Assembly: GCF_013030945.1 (NCBI RefSeq)
Contig: NZ_JABBXF010000019.1
Location: 1-51,651, forward strand
Origin: Streptomyces morookaense
Lineage (GTDB): Bacteria; Actinomycetota; Actinomycetes; Streptomycetales; Streptomycetaceae
Direction: 5' to 3'
DNA length: 51,651 bases
The notes below the pieces were generated by a model. It searched no databases. It was not told where the DNA came from and saw only the letters and a program-made list of their open reading frames with translations. A program made the translations under genes and the position numbers. Each line of letters starts with the position of its first letter. Positions within the stretch are counted from its first letter, which is position 1. Of this stretch, positions 37,470 to 44,761 are shown piece after piece.

Positions 37470-38312
37470 TTGAAGATCAGCGAAATCACTCCGTTCATCG
37501 GTGCGGAGTTCACCGGCTTCACCTACGAGGACCTTCAGCAGCAGGATGTCTTCGACCAGTTGACCGATCGCCTGGCCCGGCACCAGCTCGTCGTCGTACG
37601 CGGCCTCGAGCTCACCCCGGAGCAGCAGATCGCGCTCGCGAAGCGGCTGGGCCGGCCGGTGCCGTTCGTCATCGGCAAGTACCGGCACCCGGTCCACCCC
37701 GAGATCATGATCTCGTCCAACGAGGTCCGGGACGACAAGCCGGTGGGAGTGGCCCGGGTCGGCAACTTCTGGCACCAGGACTCCACCTTCGTGGCGGACC
37801 CCGCCCCCTACACGATGCTGCACGGCGTCAACGTCCCCTCGACCAGCGGGCACACGCTCTACGCCAGCGCGCTCGACATCTACGACCGGCTGCCGCAGGA
37901 GTGGAAGGACAAGCTCGCCGGCCGCACCGGGGTGCACACCGTCGCCAAGCGTCTGCGGATCCGCAGCGAGCATGTGGGCCTGTCGGTGGCCGAGTTCCGC
38001 GCCCTGATCGACATCGAGCACCCCAAGGTGCGGCACCCGATGGTGCAGACCGACGAGGGGACCGGCCGCCCGTACCTCTACGGTTCCCGCGAGTACATGG
38101 ACTCCGTCGAGGGCTTCGACCACAACGAGAACGAGGAGTTCTTCTCCCTCGTCGACGGTCTGCTGGCGGACGAGGACCACGTCCACACCCACCGCTGGAC
38201 CCCGCACGACCTGGTGATCTGGAAGACCCGCACCACCTTCCACCAGGCCACCGAGGTCGAGCCCGGCGTGCCGCGCACCGTGCACCGCATCAGCATCGAA
38301 GCGGACGCGTGA
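37470..38312 (+). CDS. TauD/TfdA-family Fe(II)/2-oxoglutarate dioxygenase
   Basis: A 280-residue oxygenase. The iron facial triad is His102-x-Asp104 (GNFWHQDSTFV) and His258 (KTRTTFHQATEV); Arg269 or Arg273 (PRTVHRISIEA) would bind 2-oxoglutarate. Other family landmarks are LVVVRGLELTPEQQIALAKR and YTMLHGVNVPSTSGHTLYAS. The usual WDNR before the distal His is WKTR here. It could hydroxylate or desaturate the aminoketone made by the upstream enzyme. The start is TTG, with AGGAG seven bases upstream, 14 bases after the previous stop. The family also includes halogenases, but those lack the Asp, which is present. Confidence 0.88.
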   Translation: MKISEITPFIGAEFTGFTYEDLQQQDVFDQLTDRLARHQLVVVRGLELTPEQQIALAKRLGRPVPFVIGKYRHPVHPEIMISSNEVRDDKPVGVARVGNFWHQDSTFVADPAPYTMLHGVNVPSTSGHTLYASALDIYDRLPQEWKDKLAGRTGVHTVAKRLRIRSEHVGLSVAEFRALIDIEHPKVRHPMVQTDEGTGRPYLYGSREYMDSVEGFDHNENEEFFSLVDGLLADEDHVHTHRWTPHDLVIWKTRTTFHQATEVEPGVPRTVHRISIEADA

Positions 38313-38315
38313 TCC

Positions 38316-39275
38316 GTGGTCGGCATCGTCGACTTCGACATCTGCCTGCCCACGTCGTACGTCAGCGTGCAGGACATGCACGCGGCGTCCGGCGTGGGCG
38401 TCGAGGACATCAAGAAGATCACCCACGGCGACGGCTGGCCCGTGCTCGGCGACCACGGCCGCGCGTGGGAGCTGGCCTGCCGGGCGGCGCGTGCCGTGCT
38501 GGACCGCACCGCCGTACGGCCCGAGGACATCCGGCAGGTGATCTATGCCGGATCCGGGGAATGGGACAGGCCGTTCTGGTCACCGGCGGCCAAGGTGGCG
38601 CACGAGCTGGGCATCGAGCGGGCGCACGCCTACGAGGTGACCAACTTCTGCAACGCGGGGATGGCCGCGCTGAGGATCGCGGCCGACGGGATCGCGCTGG
38701 GCCGGGGCGAGTACGCGCTGGTGCTCGTCGGGGACCGGCTGAGCCGGCTGGTGGACTACACCGACCCCGGGTCGAAGGCCCTGTTCAACTACGGGGACGC
38801 CGCCGCCGCCGTCCTGGTGTCCGGGCGGGACGTCTCGTTCGAGCACCTGCACGCGGAGATGCGCACCGACCCCGGCTGGTCCGACTACTACGCCGGTGAG
38901 CACCGGCGGAACCGGGTGGTCATCCGGCGGGCGGCGCATCGCCCCGGCCTGGCCGACGCGTACGTGGAGAACTTCACCGCACTGGTCGGCGACACCCTGG
39001 ACGCGCTCGGCCGGGATGTGTCCGACGTCGCCTACTTCCTGATCAACCACGGTGACAGGAACATGCACCGGCGACTCCTGGAGACCCTCGGACTGCCGCC
39101 GGAGAAGAGCGTCTTCAACTACCACAGGCTGGGCCACATGGGCGGCGCGGACACCCTGATCGCCCTGCAGGATCTGCTCACCGAGAAGAAGCTGGCCCGC
39201 GGCGACCTGGTGCTGATGGCGTCCAGTGCCATGGGATTCAGCTGGGGGATCACCGCCTTGGAGTTTCGCGCATGA
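38316..39275 (+). CDS. KAS III-like acyltransferase with altered active site
   Basis: A 319-residue thiolase-fold protein related to FabH. Cys112 (EVTNFCNAGMAAL) is the acyl-enzyme nucleophile and His245 (FLINHGDRNMHRRL) matches FabH His244. The position of FabH Asn274 (normally in a YGNTSAAS context) is His274 here (YHRLGHMGGAD). This Cys-His-His set suggests acyl transfer to an oxygen or nitrogen nucleophile, or an unusual condensation, rather than decarboxylative chain start. No ACP or chain-extending genes are nearby. GTG start three bases after the dioxygenase stop; overlaps the next gene by ATGA. Confidence 0.86.
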   Translation: MVGIVDFDICLPTSYVSVQDMHAASGVGVEDIKKITHGDGWPVLGDHGRAWELACRAARAVLDRTAVRPEDIRQVIYAGSGEWDRPFWSPAAKVAHELGIERAHAYEVTNFCNAGMAALRIAADGIALGRGEYALVLVGDRLSRLVDYTDPGSKALFNYGDAAAAVLVSGRDVSFEHLHAEMRTDPGWSDYYAGEHRRNRVVIRRAAHRPGLADAYVENFTALVGDTLDALGRDVSDVAYFLINHGDRNMHRRLLETLGLPPEKSVFNYHRLGHMGGADTLIALQDLLTEKKLARGDLVLMASSAMGFSWGITALEFRA

Positions 39276-40465
39276 GGATTCTTGTCGTCCACCAGGTCCC
39301 GTACCGGAAAATGCCCTACCACCTCGGTCTCGATCACGACCGCCACGAGGTGACCTACATCGGACATCCGGACCGGATGGCGGACCTGCCGGAAGGGCTG
39401 CGCTGCCGCAGGCTGGAGCTCGCCTCCGGCGAGGACCTCGTCGCGGGGGTGATCGCCCGTACGTCCCCGGACGACGGCTTCGAACATGTGCTGGCCCTCT
39501 CGGAGTTCGGGATCCTGCAGGCCTGGCACATCCGCCGCCACCTCGGGCTGGACGGTCCCTCGCGGGAGCGGATCGAGCGGGTGCGGGACAAGGTCAGCAT
39601 GAAGGCGGCGCTCGCCGAGTCCGGGATCCGCCACCCCCGGTTCGTGGCGGAGCCGGGCCCCGGCGAGCCGCTGCCCTGGACGGGCCGCACCGTGATCAAG
39701 CCCCGGCAGGGCGCGTCCAGCGAGGGCGTCACCGTCCACGCGACCGCCGCGGAGGCGCTGACCGCCTACCGGGAGCTGGCGGACCGCCGGGAGCATCAGC
39801 TCGAGGAGTACATCGACGGCGCCATCCTGCACGCCGACGGCCTGGTGGGCGACGGTGCCCTGGTGGACCTCGCGGTCAGCAGGTACGTCAACAAGCCCGT
39901 CGACTACCTCGGCGGTGCTCCCCTGGGGTCCCACCAGGTCGCGGACCCCCGCGGTGACTACCGGGACTTCGCCGAACGCGTGGTCAAAGCGCTGGAGATC
40001 GAGTCCGGCTGCCTCCACCTCGAGTTCTTCGAGACCGACGACGGCGAGCTGGTCTTCCTCGAGGTGGCCAACCGGATGGGCGGCGCCGGCGTCGTCAACG
40101 CCCACCTGCGGCACTCGGGCATCCACCTGCCCTCGCACGAAATCGCCATCCGGCTCGGCCTGGAGCGGCCGGAGGCCGCGGAACCCACGGGCCGCTACCA
40201 CGGCTGGCTGGCCGTCCCCGGACACCACCTCGGCCCGGGCACGGTCGGGTCGGTCGGCGTGCCCGAGGAGCTGCGCGAACATCCCTGCGTCGACGCGCTG
40301 TTCACGCTCGCGCCGGGGAAGCCCCTGCCGGACCACGTCACCTACCACGAGTGGCTGGTTCCGGTCTTCATCGAGGCGTCGCACAGCGACCCGGCGCAAC
40401 TGGAGGCCTTCCTCCGGCAGTGCGCCCGGGACATCGCCGTCTCGCCGGCCCCGGCGGGGGAGTGA
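39272..40465 (+). CDS. ATP-grasp ligase (amino acid/peptide ligase-like)
   Basis: A 397-residue ATP-grasp enzyme with a pre-ATP-grasp domain (MRILVVHQVPYRKMPYHLGL), the ATP-binding segment TVIKPRQGASSEGVTVHATA with hinge residues in QLEEYIDGAILHADGL, and the Mg-ligating LHLEFFETDDGELVFLEVAN-RMGG. This layout resembles L-amino-acid ligases such as BacD, which form an amide through an acyl phosphate. It could join the aminoketone's amine or carboxylate to an amino acid. Overlaps the KAS III-like gene by 4 bases (ATGA) and ends one base before the MFS start. Confidence 0.87.
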   Translation: MRILVVHQVPYRKMPYHLGLDHDRHEVTYIGHPDRMADLPEGLRCRRLELASGEDLVAGVIARTSPDDGFEHVLALSEFGILQAWHIRRHLGLDGPSRERIERVRDKVSMKAALAESGIRHPRFVAEPGPGEPLPWTGRTVIKPRQGASSEGVTVHATAAEALTAYRELADRREHQLEEYIDGAILHADGLVGDGALVDLAVSRYVNKPVDYLGGAPLGSHQVADPRGDYRDFAERVVKALEIESGCLHLEFFETDDGELVFLEVANRMGGAGVVNAHLRHSGIHLPSHEIAIRLGLERPEAAEPTGRYHGWLAVPGHHLGPGTVGSVGVPEELREHPCVDALFTLAPGKPLPDHVTYHEWLVPVFIEASHSDPAQLEAFLRQCARDIAVSPAPAGE

Positions 40466-40466
40466 C

Positions 40467-41693
40467 ATGAGAACGGTCTGGCAGGACGGCCGGGCGCGCC
40501 GGATGCTGGGAGCGATCCTGATGTCCAGCCTCGCCTTCGGTCTGAACGTCCTCGCACTCGGCCAGGTTCTCTTCCAACTCACGGGCAGCACTCAGGCGTT
40601 CGTCTCCGTCGTCGCCTCGCAGGGGGCCGGAGCGATCTGCGTGCTGCCGTTCTGCGGGCCGGTCGTCGATGCGCTCAGCTCCACGCGCGTCTACATCACC
40701 GCCGCTCTGGGCAAGGCGAGCTGCGTCCTCGCGATCGTCGGCATCACCTCGATGCGGCTCGGCGACCCGGTGCCCTTCATCTTGGCGGCGGCCGTCCTGC
40801 TGGCGGTCTTCGACAACGTGGAGCGCGCCGCGCTGTTCAAGTTCACGGCCCACCATGTCGGCAAGGAGGGCGTGGTCCAGTTCAACGCCGTCACCGGCAT
40901 GGTCTTCCAGGCCGGTGTGGTGGTGGGCATGGCCCTGCTGGGCGTGGTCCTCGCCTATGGCTCACCGGTCGGGGCACTGCTGGTGAGCGCGGGCTCGTCG
41001 GCCGTGTGCGCGGGCATCGCGTCCCGCATCCGGACGGTGGTGCCGGAGCGCACCCAGCCGCTGTCCGTGGCGATGCTGCGGTCCGCCGTCCTGGGGCTGC
41101 TCGGCGACTGGCGCCGGATGTTCGGGCAGTACCGCCGGGAACTGGTGGTCTTCGCCATGGTGGTGACCTGTGCCGCGGACTTCCTGTTCGCCAACAGCCT
41201 GAGCACCCTGGTCGTGCCGCTGGTCGACGAGTTCTACGGCAGGCAGAGCTGGTACGTCTCGGCGCTGGAGGCCACCTTCGGCATCGGCATGATCACCGCT
41301 TCCTTCTTCACCTCCCGCACCGCCCGGCAGAAACTGCTGCCCTTCTGGCTGGCGGTGCAGGCCGGGATCGCCCTGGTGCTGTCGTGCACCGCGGTGCCCG
41401 CCGTGCACTTCGCCGCCTTCCTGACGGCGGGTTTCGCCAACCTCAACAGCCTGGTCTGGCTGCTCTCCTCGCTGCAGCAGCACGCGGGCGACGGGGACAA
41501 GGCCAAGATGGCCTCCCTCCGGCTGCTGGCGATCGGCCTGGGGTCGGTGGTCCTGATGCCGTCGGTCGGACAGGCGGCGAAGACCTCGCTCAGCGCCGGC
41601 TTCGTCAGCGTGTCCGTGATCATGCTGGTGTTCGCCGTCGGCAGCATCTGGCCGGCCGTGCGCTTCCGCCCCGGAGCGGCCGTGAGCCGGTAA
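40467..41693 (+). CDS. MFS transporter, probable product exporter
   Basis: A 408-residue membrane protein with about 12 hydrophobic segments, resembling EntS-type or drug-efflux MFS proteins (MLGAILMSSLAFGLNVLALG; ICVLPFCGPVVDALS carrying the loop 2-3 aspartate; AAVLLAVFDNVERAALFKFT; VVPLVDEFYGRQSWYVSALE). GGGGGAG lies four bases before the ATG and overlaps the end of the ligase gene, so translation is coupled. Its position after the biosynthetic-type genes suggests export of, and self-protection against, the product. Confidence 0.88.
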   Translation: MRTVWQDGRARRMLGAILMSSLAFGLNVLALGQVLFQLTGSTQAFVSVVASQGAGAICVLPFCGPVVDALSSTRVYITAALGKASCVLAIVGITSMRLGDPVPFILAAAVLLAVFDNVERAALFKFTAHHVGKEGVVQFNAVTGMVFQAGVVVGMALLGVVLAYGSPVGALLVSAGSSAVCAGIASRIRTVVPERTQPLSVAMLRSAVLGLLGDWRRMFGQYRRELVVFAMVVTCAADFLFANSLSTLVVPLVDEFYGRQSWYVSALEATFGIGMITASFFTSRTARQKLLPFWLAVQAGIALVLSCTAVPAVHFAAFLTAGFANLNSLVWLLSSLQQHAGDGDKAKMASLRLLAIGLGSVVLMPSVGQAAKTSLSAGFVSVSVIMLVFAVGSIWPAVRFRPGAAVSR

Positions 41694-41746
41694 CCGGTCG
41701 CATGCCCCGTTCACCTCACCTCACCTCATTCGTCCAGGGAAGACTG

Positions 41747-43372
41747 ATGCTCACCAGACCCAAGCCCGCCCGACTGGCCGCCGGTGCCGCGGCCACCGTC
41801 CTCGCCTTCACCGGCGTGTCCGGCGGCGGTACCGCCGGTGCCACCGACCGCAGCGAGGGACTGCGCGTCTTCGCAGAGGAACCGGGCCACCTCGTCCCGG
41901 GCAACGTGGACCAGAGCGAGAGCCTCATCGTCGATTCCGTGCTCTACGCCGGACTGGTCCGCTACGACCCCAGGACGCTGCAGCCGGTCAACGTGCAGGC
42001 CGAGTCCATCACCCCGTCCGCCGACCAGCGGGTATGGACCATCCGTCTCAAACGTGGGCTGACCTTCCACAACGGTGAGCCGGTGAACGCCGACGCCTAC
42101 ATCAGGGCGTGGAACTACACCGCGTACGGGCCCAACCACCAGGCCAACAACGACTTCTTCCACAGCATCCAGGGCTTCGCGGACCTGCAGGAGGGCCCCG
42201 CAGCCGGCGCCGGCCAACCGCCTGCTCCGCCCCGGGCCAAGGCCCTCTCGGGCCTGCGCAAGGTCGACGGCCGCACTTTCAAGGTCACCCTGTCCGAGCC
42301 CTACAGCGGCTTCAGGACCATGCTGGGCTACATCGGTTTCCACCCGATGGCCAAGGCATGCCTGGCCCACATCGAGGCCTGCGACGAGAAGCCGATCGGC
42401 AACGGGCCCTACCGGATCGAGAAGTGGGAGCACAACAAGGTCATCCGGACGGTCCGCTTCGACCGGTACAAGGGGGACAAGGGCAAGTCCCCGCGCATCA
42501 CGTTCAAGCTGATGTCCAACGTCTCGGACGGCTACGCCGCCTACGAGAAGGGCGAGTTGGACGTCATCCGCAAGCTCCTGCCCGGCGACAAGCTGCAGGA
42601 GGCCCGGCAGAAGTACCCGCACCAGCTCATCGAGGTGCCGATGGCGTCCCTGCAGCGGATCGCCTTCCCCACCTACGATGCCCGCTTCAAGGACAAGCGG
42701 ATCCGCCAGGCGATCTCCATGGCGGTCGACCGCAAGGCGCTGGTCGACACCATCTATCACGGTGCGCACGAGCCCGCCAGGGGCTTCGTCTCCCCGGTCT
42801 TCCCCGGCGCCCGGCCCTCGTGCCAGTACTGTGTCTACGACCCGGAGAAGGCCCGGCAGCTGCTGGCCGAGGCGGGCGGCTGGCACGGCGGCACTCTGGA
42901 GCTGTGGACCAACTCCGGCGCCGATCACCAGGTGTGGATGGCCGCCCTCGGCGAACAGCTCAAGCGCAACCTGGGCATCGACTACGTGGTCAAGGCCGAC
43001 CTGCCGTACTCGCAGTACGTGGACAAGATCCACACCAACGGCATGACCGGTATGTTCCGCAGCGGCTGGAACTCCGACTACCCGAGCATGGAGAACTTCC
43101 TCACGCCGCTGTACGGCAAGAACGGCTCTACCGCGGTGACCGGCTGGACCGACCCCCGCTTCGACGAGCTCGTGGCCGAGGGCAACAGCGCGCCCACGCC
43201 CGACCAGGCCATCGCGTACTACCAGCGGGCCGAGGACCTGGTGGCGGAGGACATGCCCGCCATGCCCGTCTGGTACGTCAAGGGCTCCACGCTCCACTCC
43301 GCCGCGTACACGAACGTCGTTGTCAACCCGGTCGGCGGCGAGCCCGTCCTGGCCGGAATCACCAGGAAGTGA
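41747..43372 (+). CDS. Oligopeptide-binding protein without lipobox
   Basis: A 541-residue SBP_bac_5 (OppA/BldKB-like) protein. It starts with a Sec-type signal (MLTRPKPARLAAGAAATVLA then FTGVSGGGTAGATDRSEGL) but has no cysteine near the cleavage site. Most binding proteins of this family, including the two others in this window, carry a lipobox. Family segments: WTIRLKRGLTFHNGEPVNAD, PIGNGPYRIEKWEHNKVIRT, RIRQAISMAVDRKALVDTIY and AEDMPAMPVWYVKGST. The predicted protein is secreted freely. AGGGAAG lies upstream of the ATG. Being inside a biosynthetic cassette and next to an Opp operon, it may capture a peptide signal or product. Confidence 0.88.
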   Translation: MLTRPKPARLAAGAAATVLAFTGVSGGGTAGATDRSEGLRVFAEEPGHLVPGNVDQSESLIVDSVLYAGLVRYDPRTLQPVNVQAESITPSADQRVWTIRLKRGLTFHNGEPVNADAYIRAWNYTAYGPNHQANNDFFHSIQGFADLQEGPAAGAGQPPAPPRAKALSGLRKVDGRTFKVTLSEPYSGFRTMLGYIGFHPMAKACLAHIEACDEKPIGNGPYRIEKWEHNKVIRTVRFDRYKGDKGKSPRITFKLMSNVSDGYAAYEKGELDVIRKLLPGDKLQEARQKYPHQLIEVPMASLQRIAFPTYDARFKDKRIRQAISMAVDRKALVDTIYHGAHEPARGFVSPVFPGARPSCQYCVYDPEKARQLLAEAGGWHGGTLELWTNSGADHQVWMAALGEQLKRNLGIDYVVKADLPYSQYVDKIHTNGMTGMFRSGWNSDYPSMENFLTPLYGKNGSTAVTGWTDPRFDELVAEGNSAPTPDQAIAYYQRAEDLVAEDMPAMPVWYVKGSTLHSAAYTNVVVNPVGGEPVLAGITRK

Positions 43373-43379
43373 GGTCGTC

Positions 43380-44381
43380 ATGACCGTCCGGTTCTCCGCC
43401 GTGCACCAGGTCGCCGAGCCCGAGGGCATGCCGGCCGCCGAGCACTTCGCGTTCGTCACAGGCGAGTTGCCGGCCCCCACCGCGGGCACGGCCCTCGTCG
43501 AGAACCTCTACTTGTCCGTCGACCCCTACATGCGCGAGTGCATGAACGGGGTGTGGGCGCTCGACAGCCCCCTGGAGGGCCGGTCCATAGGCCGCGTCAT
43601 CGCCTCCGAGGACCCGCGCCTGGCGGTGGGCGACCTGGTCTTCCACCGGCAGGGCTGGCGCACGCACGCCCTGGTGACGGGGGAGGAGGCCAGGGTGCTG
43701 CCCCGGCACGACGGCGTGCCGCCCAGCGCCTACCTCAGCATCCTCGGCGGCACGGGTCTGAGCGCCTACGTGGCACTCACCCGCATCGCCCGTCTCGAGC
43801 CGGGCGACTCCCTGTACATCTCCGCCGCGGCGGGCGGGGTGGGGACGGCCGCCGGGCAGCTGGCCCGCATCCTCGGCGCCGGGCGGCTGATCGGCAGTGC
43901 GGGGTCGGCGGCCAAGGTCCGTCACCTCGTGGAGGACCTGGGGTTCGACGCGGCCTTCGACTACCACGACGGCCCGGTCACCGAACTGCTCGCGAAGGCG
44001 GCCCCGGACGGGGTGGACGTCTGCCTGGAGAACGTCGGCGGCGAACACCTCGAGGCGGCGATCGACGCGGTACGGTCCCACGGCCGCATCGTGTGGTGCG
44101 GAGCGGTGTCCACGTACAACGACCCCGGGCGGCCCCCTGCCGCACCGCGCAACCTCTACGACGTGGTGGGCAAGAGCATCCGGCTCGAGGGCTTCCTGGT
44201 CCGCAACTACCCGCATCTTCAGGAGGAGATGGAGGAGCGTCTCGTCCCGCACATCCGGTCGGGCGCCCTGGTACCGGACGAGACCGTGGCGGACGGTTTC
44301 GGCCGAGTCGTCGAAGCCTTCCTCGGAATGCTCCGGGGGGAGAACACCGGCAAGATGATCGTTCGTCTCGCCGACGCGTGA
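43380..44381 (+). CDS. NADP-dependent MDR oxidoreductase (2-alkenal/prostaglandin reductase type)
   Basis: A 333-residue zinc-independent medium-chain reductase. The N-terminal landmark ENLYLSVDPYMRECMNGV is typical of the CurA/leukotriene B4 12-hydroxydehydrogenase branch, followed by SAYLSILGGTGLSAYVALTR, the Rossmann loop SAAAGGVGTAAGQLARILG, and VDVCLENVGGEHLEAAIDAV. The family reduces alpha,beta-unsaturated ketones and aldehydes with NADPH. In this setting it may reduce an enone formed from the aminoketone. GAGG lies five bases before the ATG, eight bases after the previous stop. Last gene of the cassette. Confidence 0.89.
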   Translation: MTVRFSAVHQVAEPEGMPAAEHFAFVTGELPAPTAGTALVENLYLSVDPYMRECMNGVWALDSPLEGRSIGRVIASEDPRLAVGDLVFHRQGWRTHALVTGEEARVLPRHDGVPPSAYLSILGGTGLSAYVALTRIARLEPGDSLYISAAAGGVGTAAGQLARILGAGRLIGSAGSAAKVRHLVEDLGFDAAFDYHDGPVTELLAKAAPDGVDVCLENVGGEHLEAAIDAVRSHGRIVWCGAVSTYNDPGRPPAAPRNLYDVVGKSIRLEGFLVRNYPHLQEEMEERLVPHIRSGALVPDETVADGFGRVVEAFLGMLRGENTGKMIVRLADA

Positions 44382-44402
44382 TTCCGCCGGTCATCCGGCA
44401 GA

Positions 44403-44439
44403 CGGCAGGGGCCCCGGCAGCATGCCGGGGCCCCTGCCG
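44403..44439 (+). terminator. Terminator closing the accessory cassette
   Basis: CGGCAGGGGCCCCGGCA (44403-44419) and its perfect complement (44423-44439) with a GCA loop, a 17-bp stem 21 bases after the oxidoreductase stop. Confidence 0.92.
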
Positions 44440-44761
44440 CGCGTCCGGAAATCGTCATCCCGCGTCCGGATGCCGTGTTAACAGTCCGTTTCGTAGCTGT
44501 CTGTCTGTGCGGTCTTTGTCCGGTTTCTCAACTTTCGTCAGGGGTCGATGTGACCAAAGCGAAACCCTTTAAGTGTGGTTTACAGGCCGCAGTTACTTAA
44601 TAGTTGGGTTCACTGAGCTCGGGTCAATGGGTCACGCGCTGTGGGGAGCGCCGACTCACGAGCACACTCGAGGTGCCGGTTCCCGCTCCGCTGTCAGGGG
44701 TGTCAGCAGGGGGACCGGCGCCTCACTCGTAGTGATAGTGGACTCATGAGGAGGCGAACCC
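44440..44761 (+). promoter_or_regulatory. Intergenic promoter region of the Opp operon
   Basis: 322 bases with no gene. GCGTCCGGA occurs at 44442-44450 and 44462-44470. A stretch at 44470-44625 is unusually A/T-rich for this genome and includes TTTACA (44579-44584) followed at 16 bases by TAGTTG, a weak promoter candidate. A small dyad TCACT-CGT-AGTGA (about 44723-44735) lies near the start, followed by AGGAGG seven bases before the ATG. Confidence 0.5.

Noticed and set aside
36250..44381. Calling the cassette an alaremycin or C5N (aminohydroxycyclopentenone) cluster
   Set aside because: The ALAS-like enzyme fits, but there is no GNAT acetyltransferase as expected for alaremycin, and no acyl-CoA ligase/amide synthase pair or polyketide genes as in C5N pathways. 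TauD, KAS III-like and ATP-grasp genes are extra.
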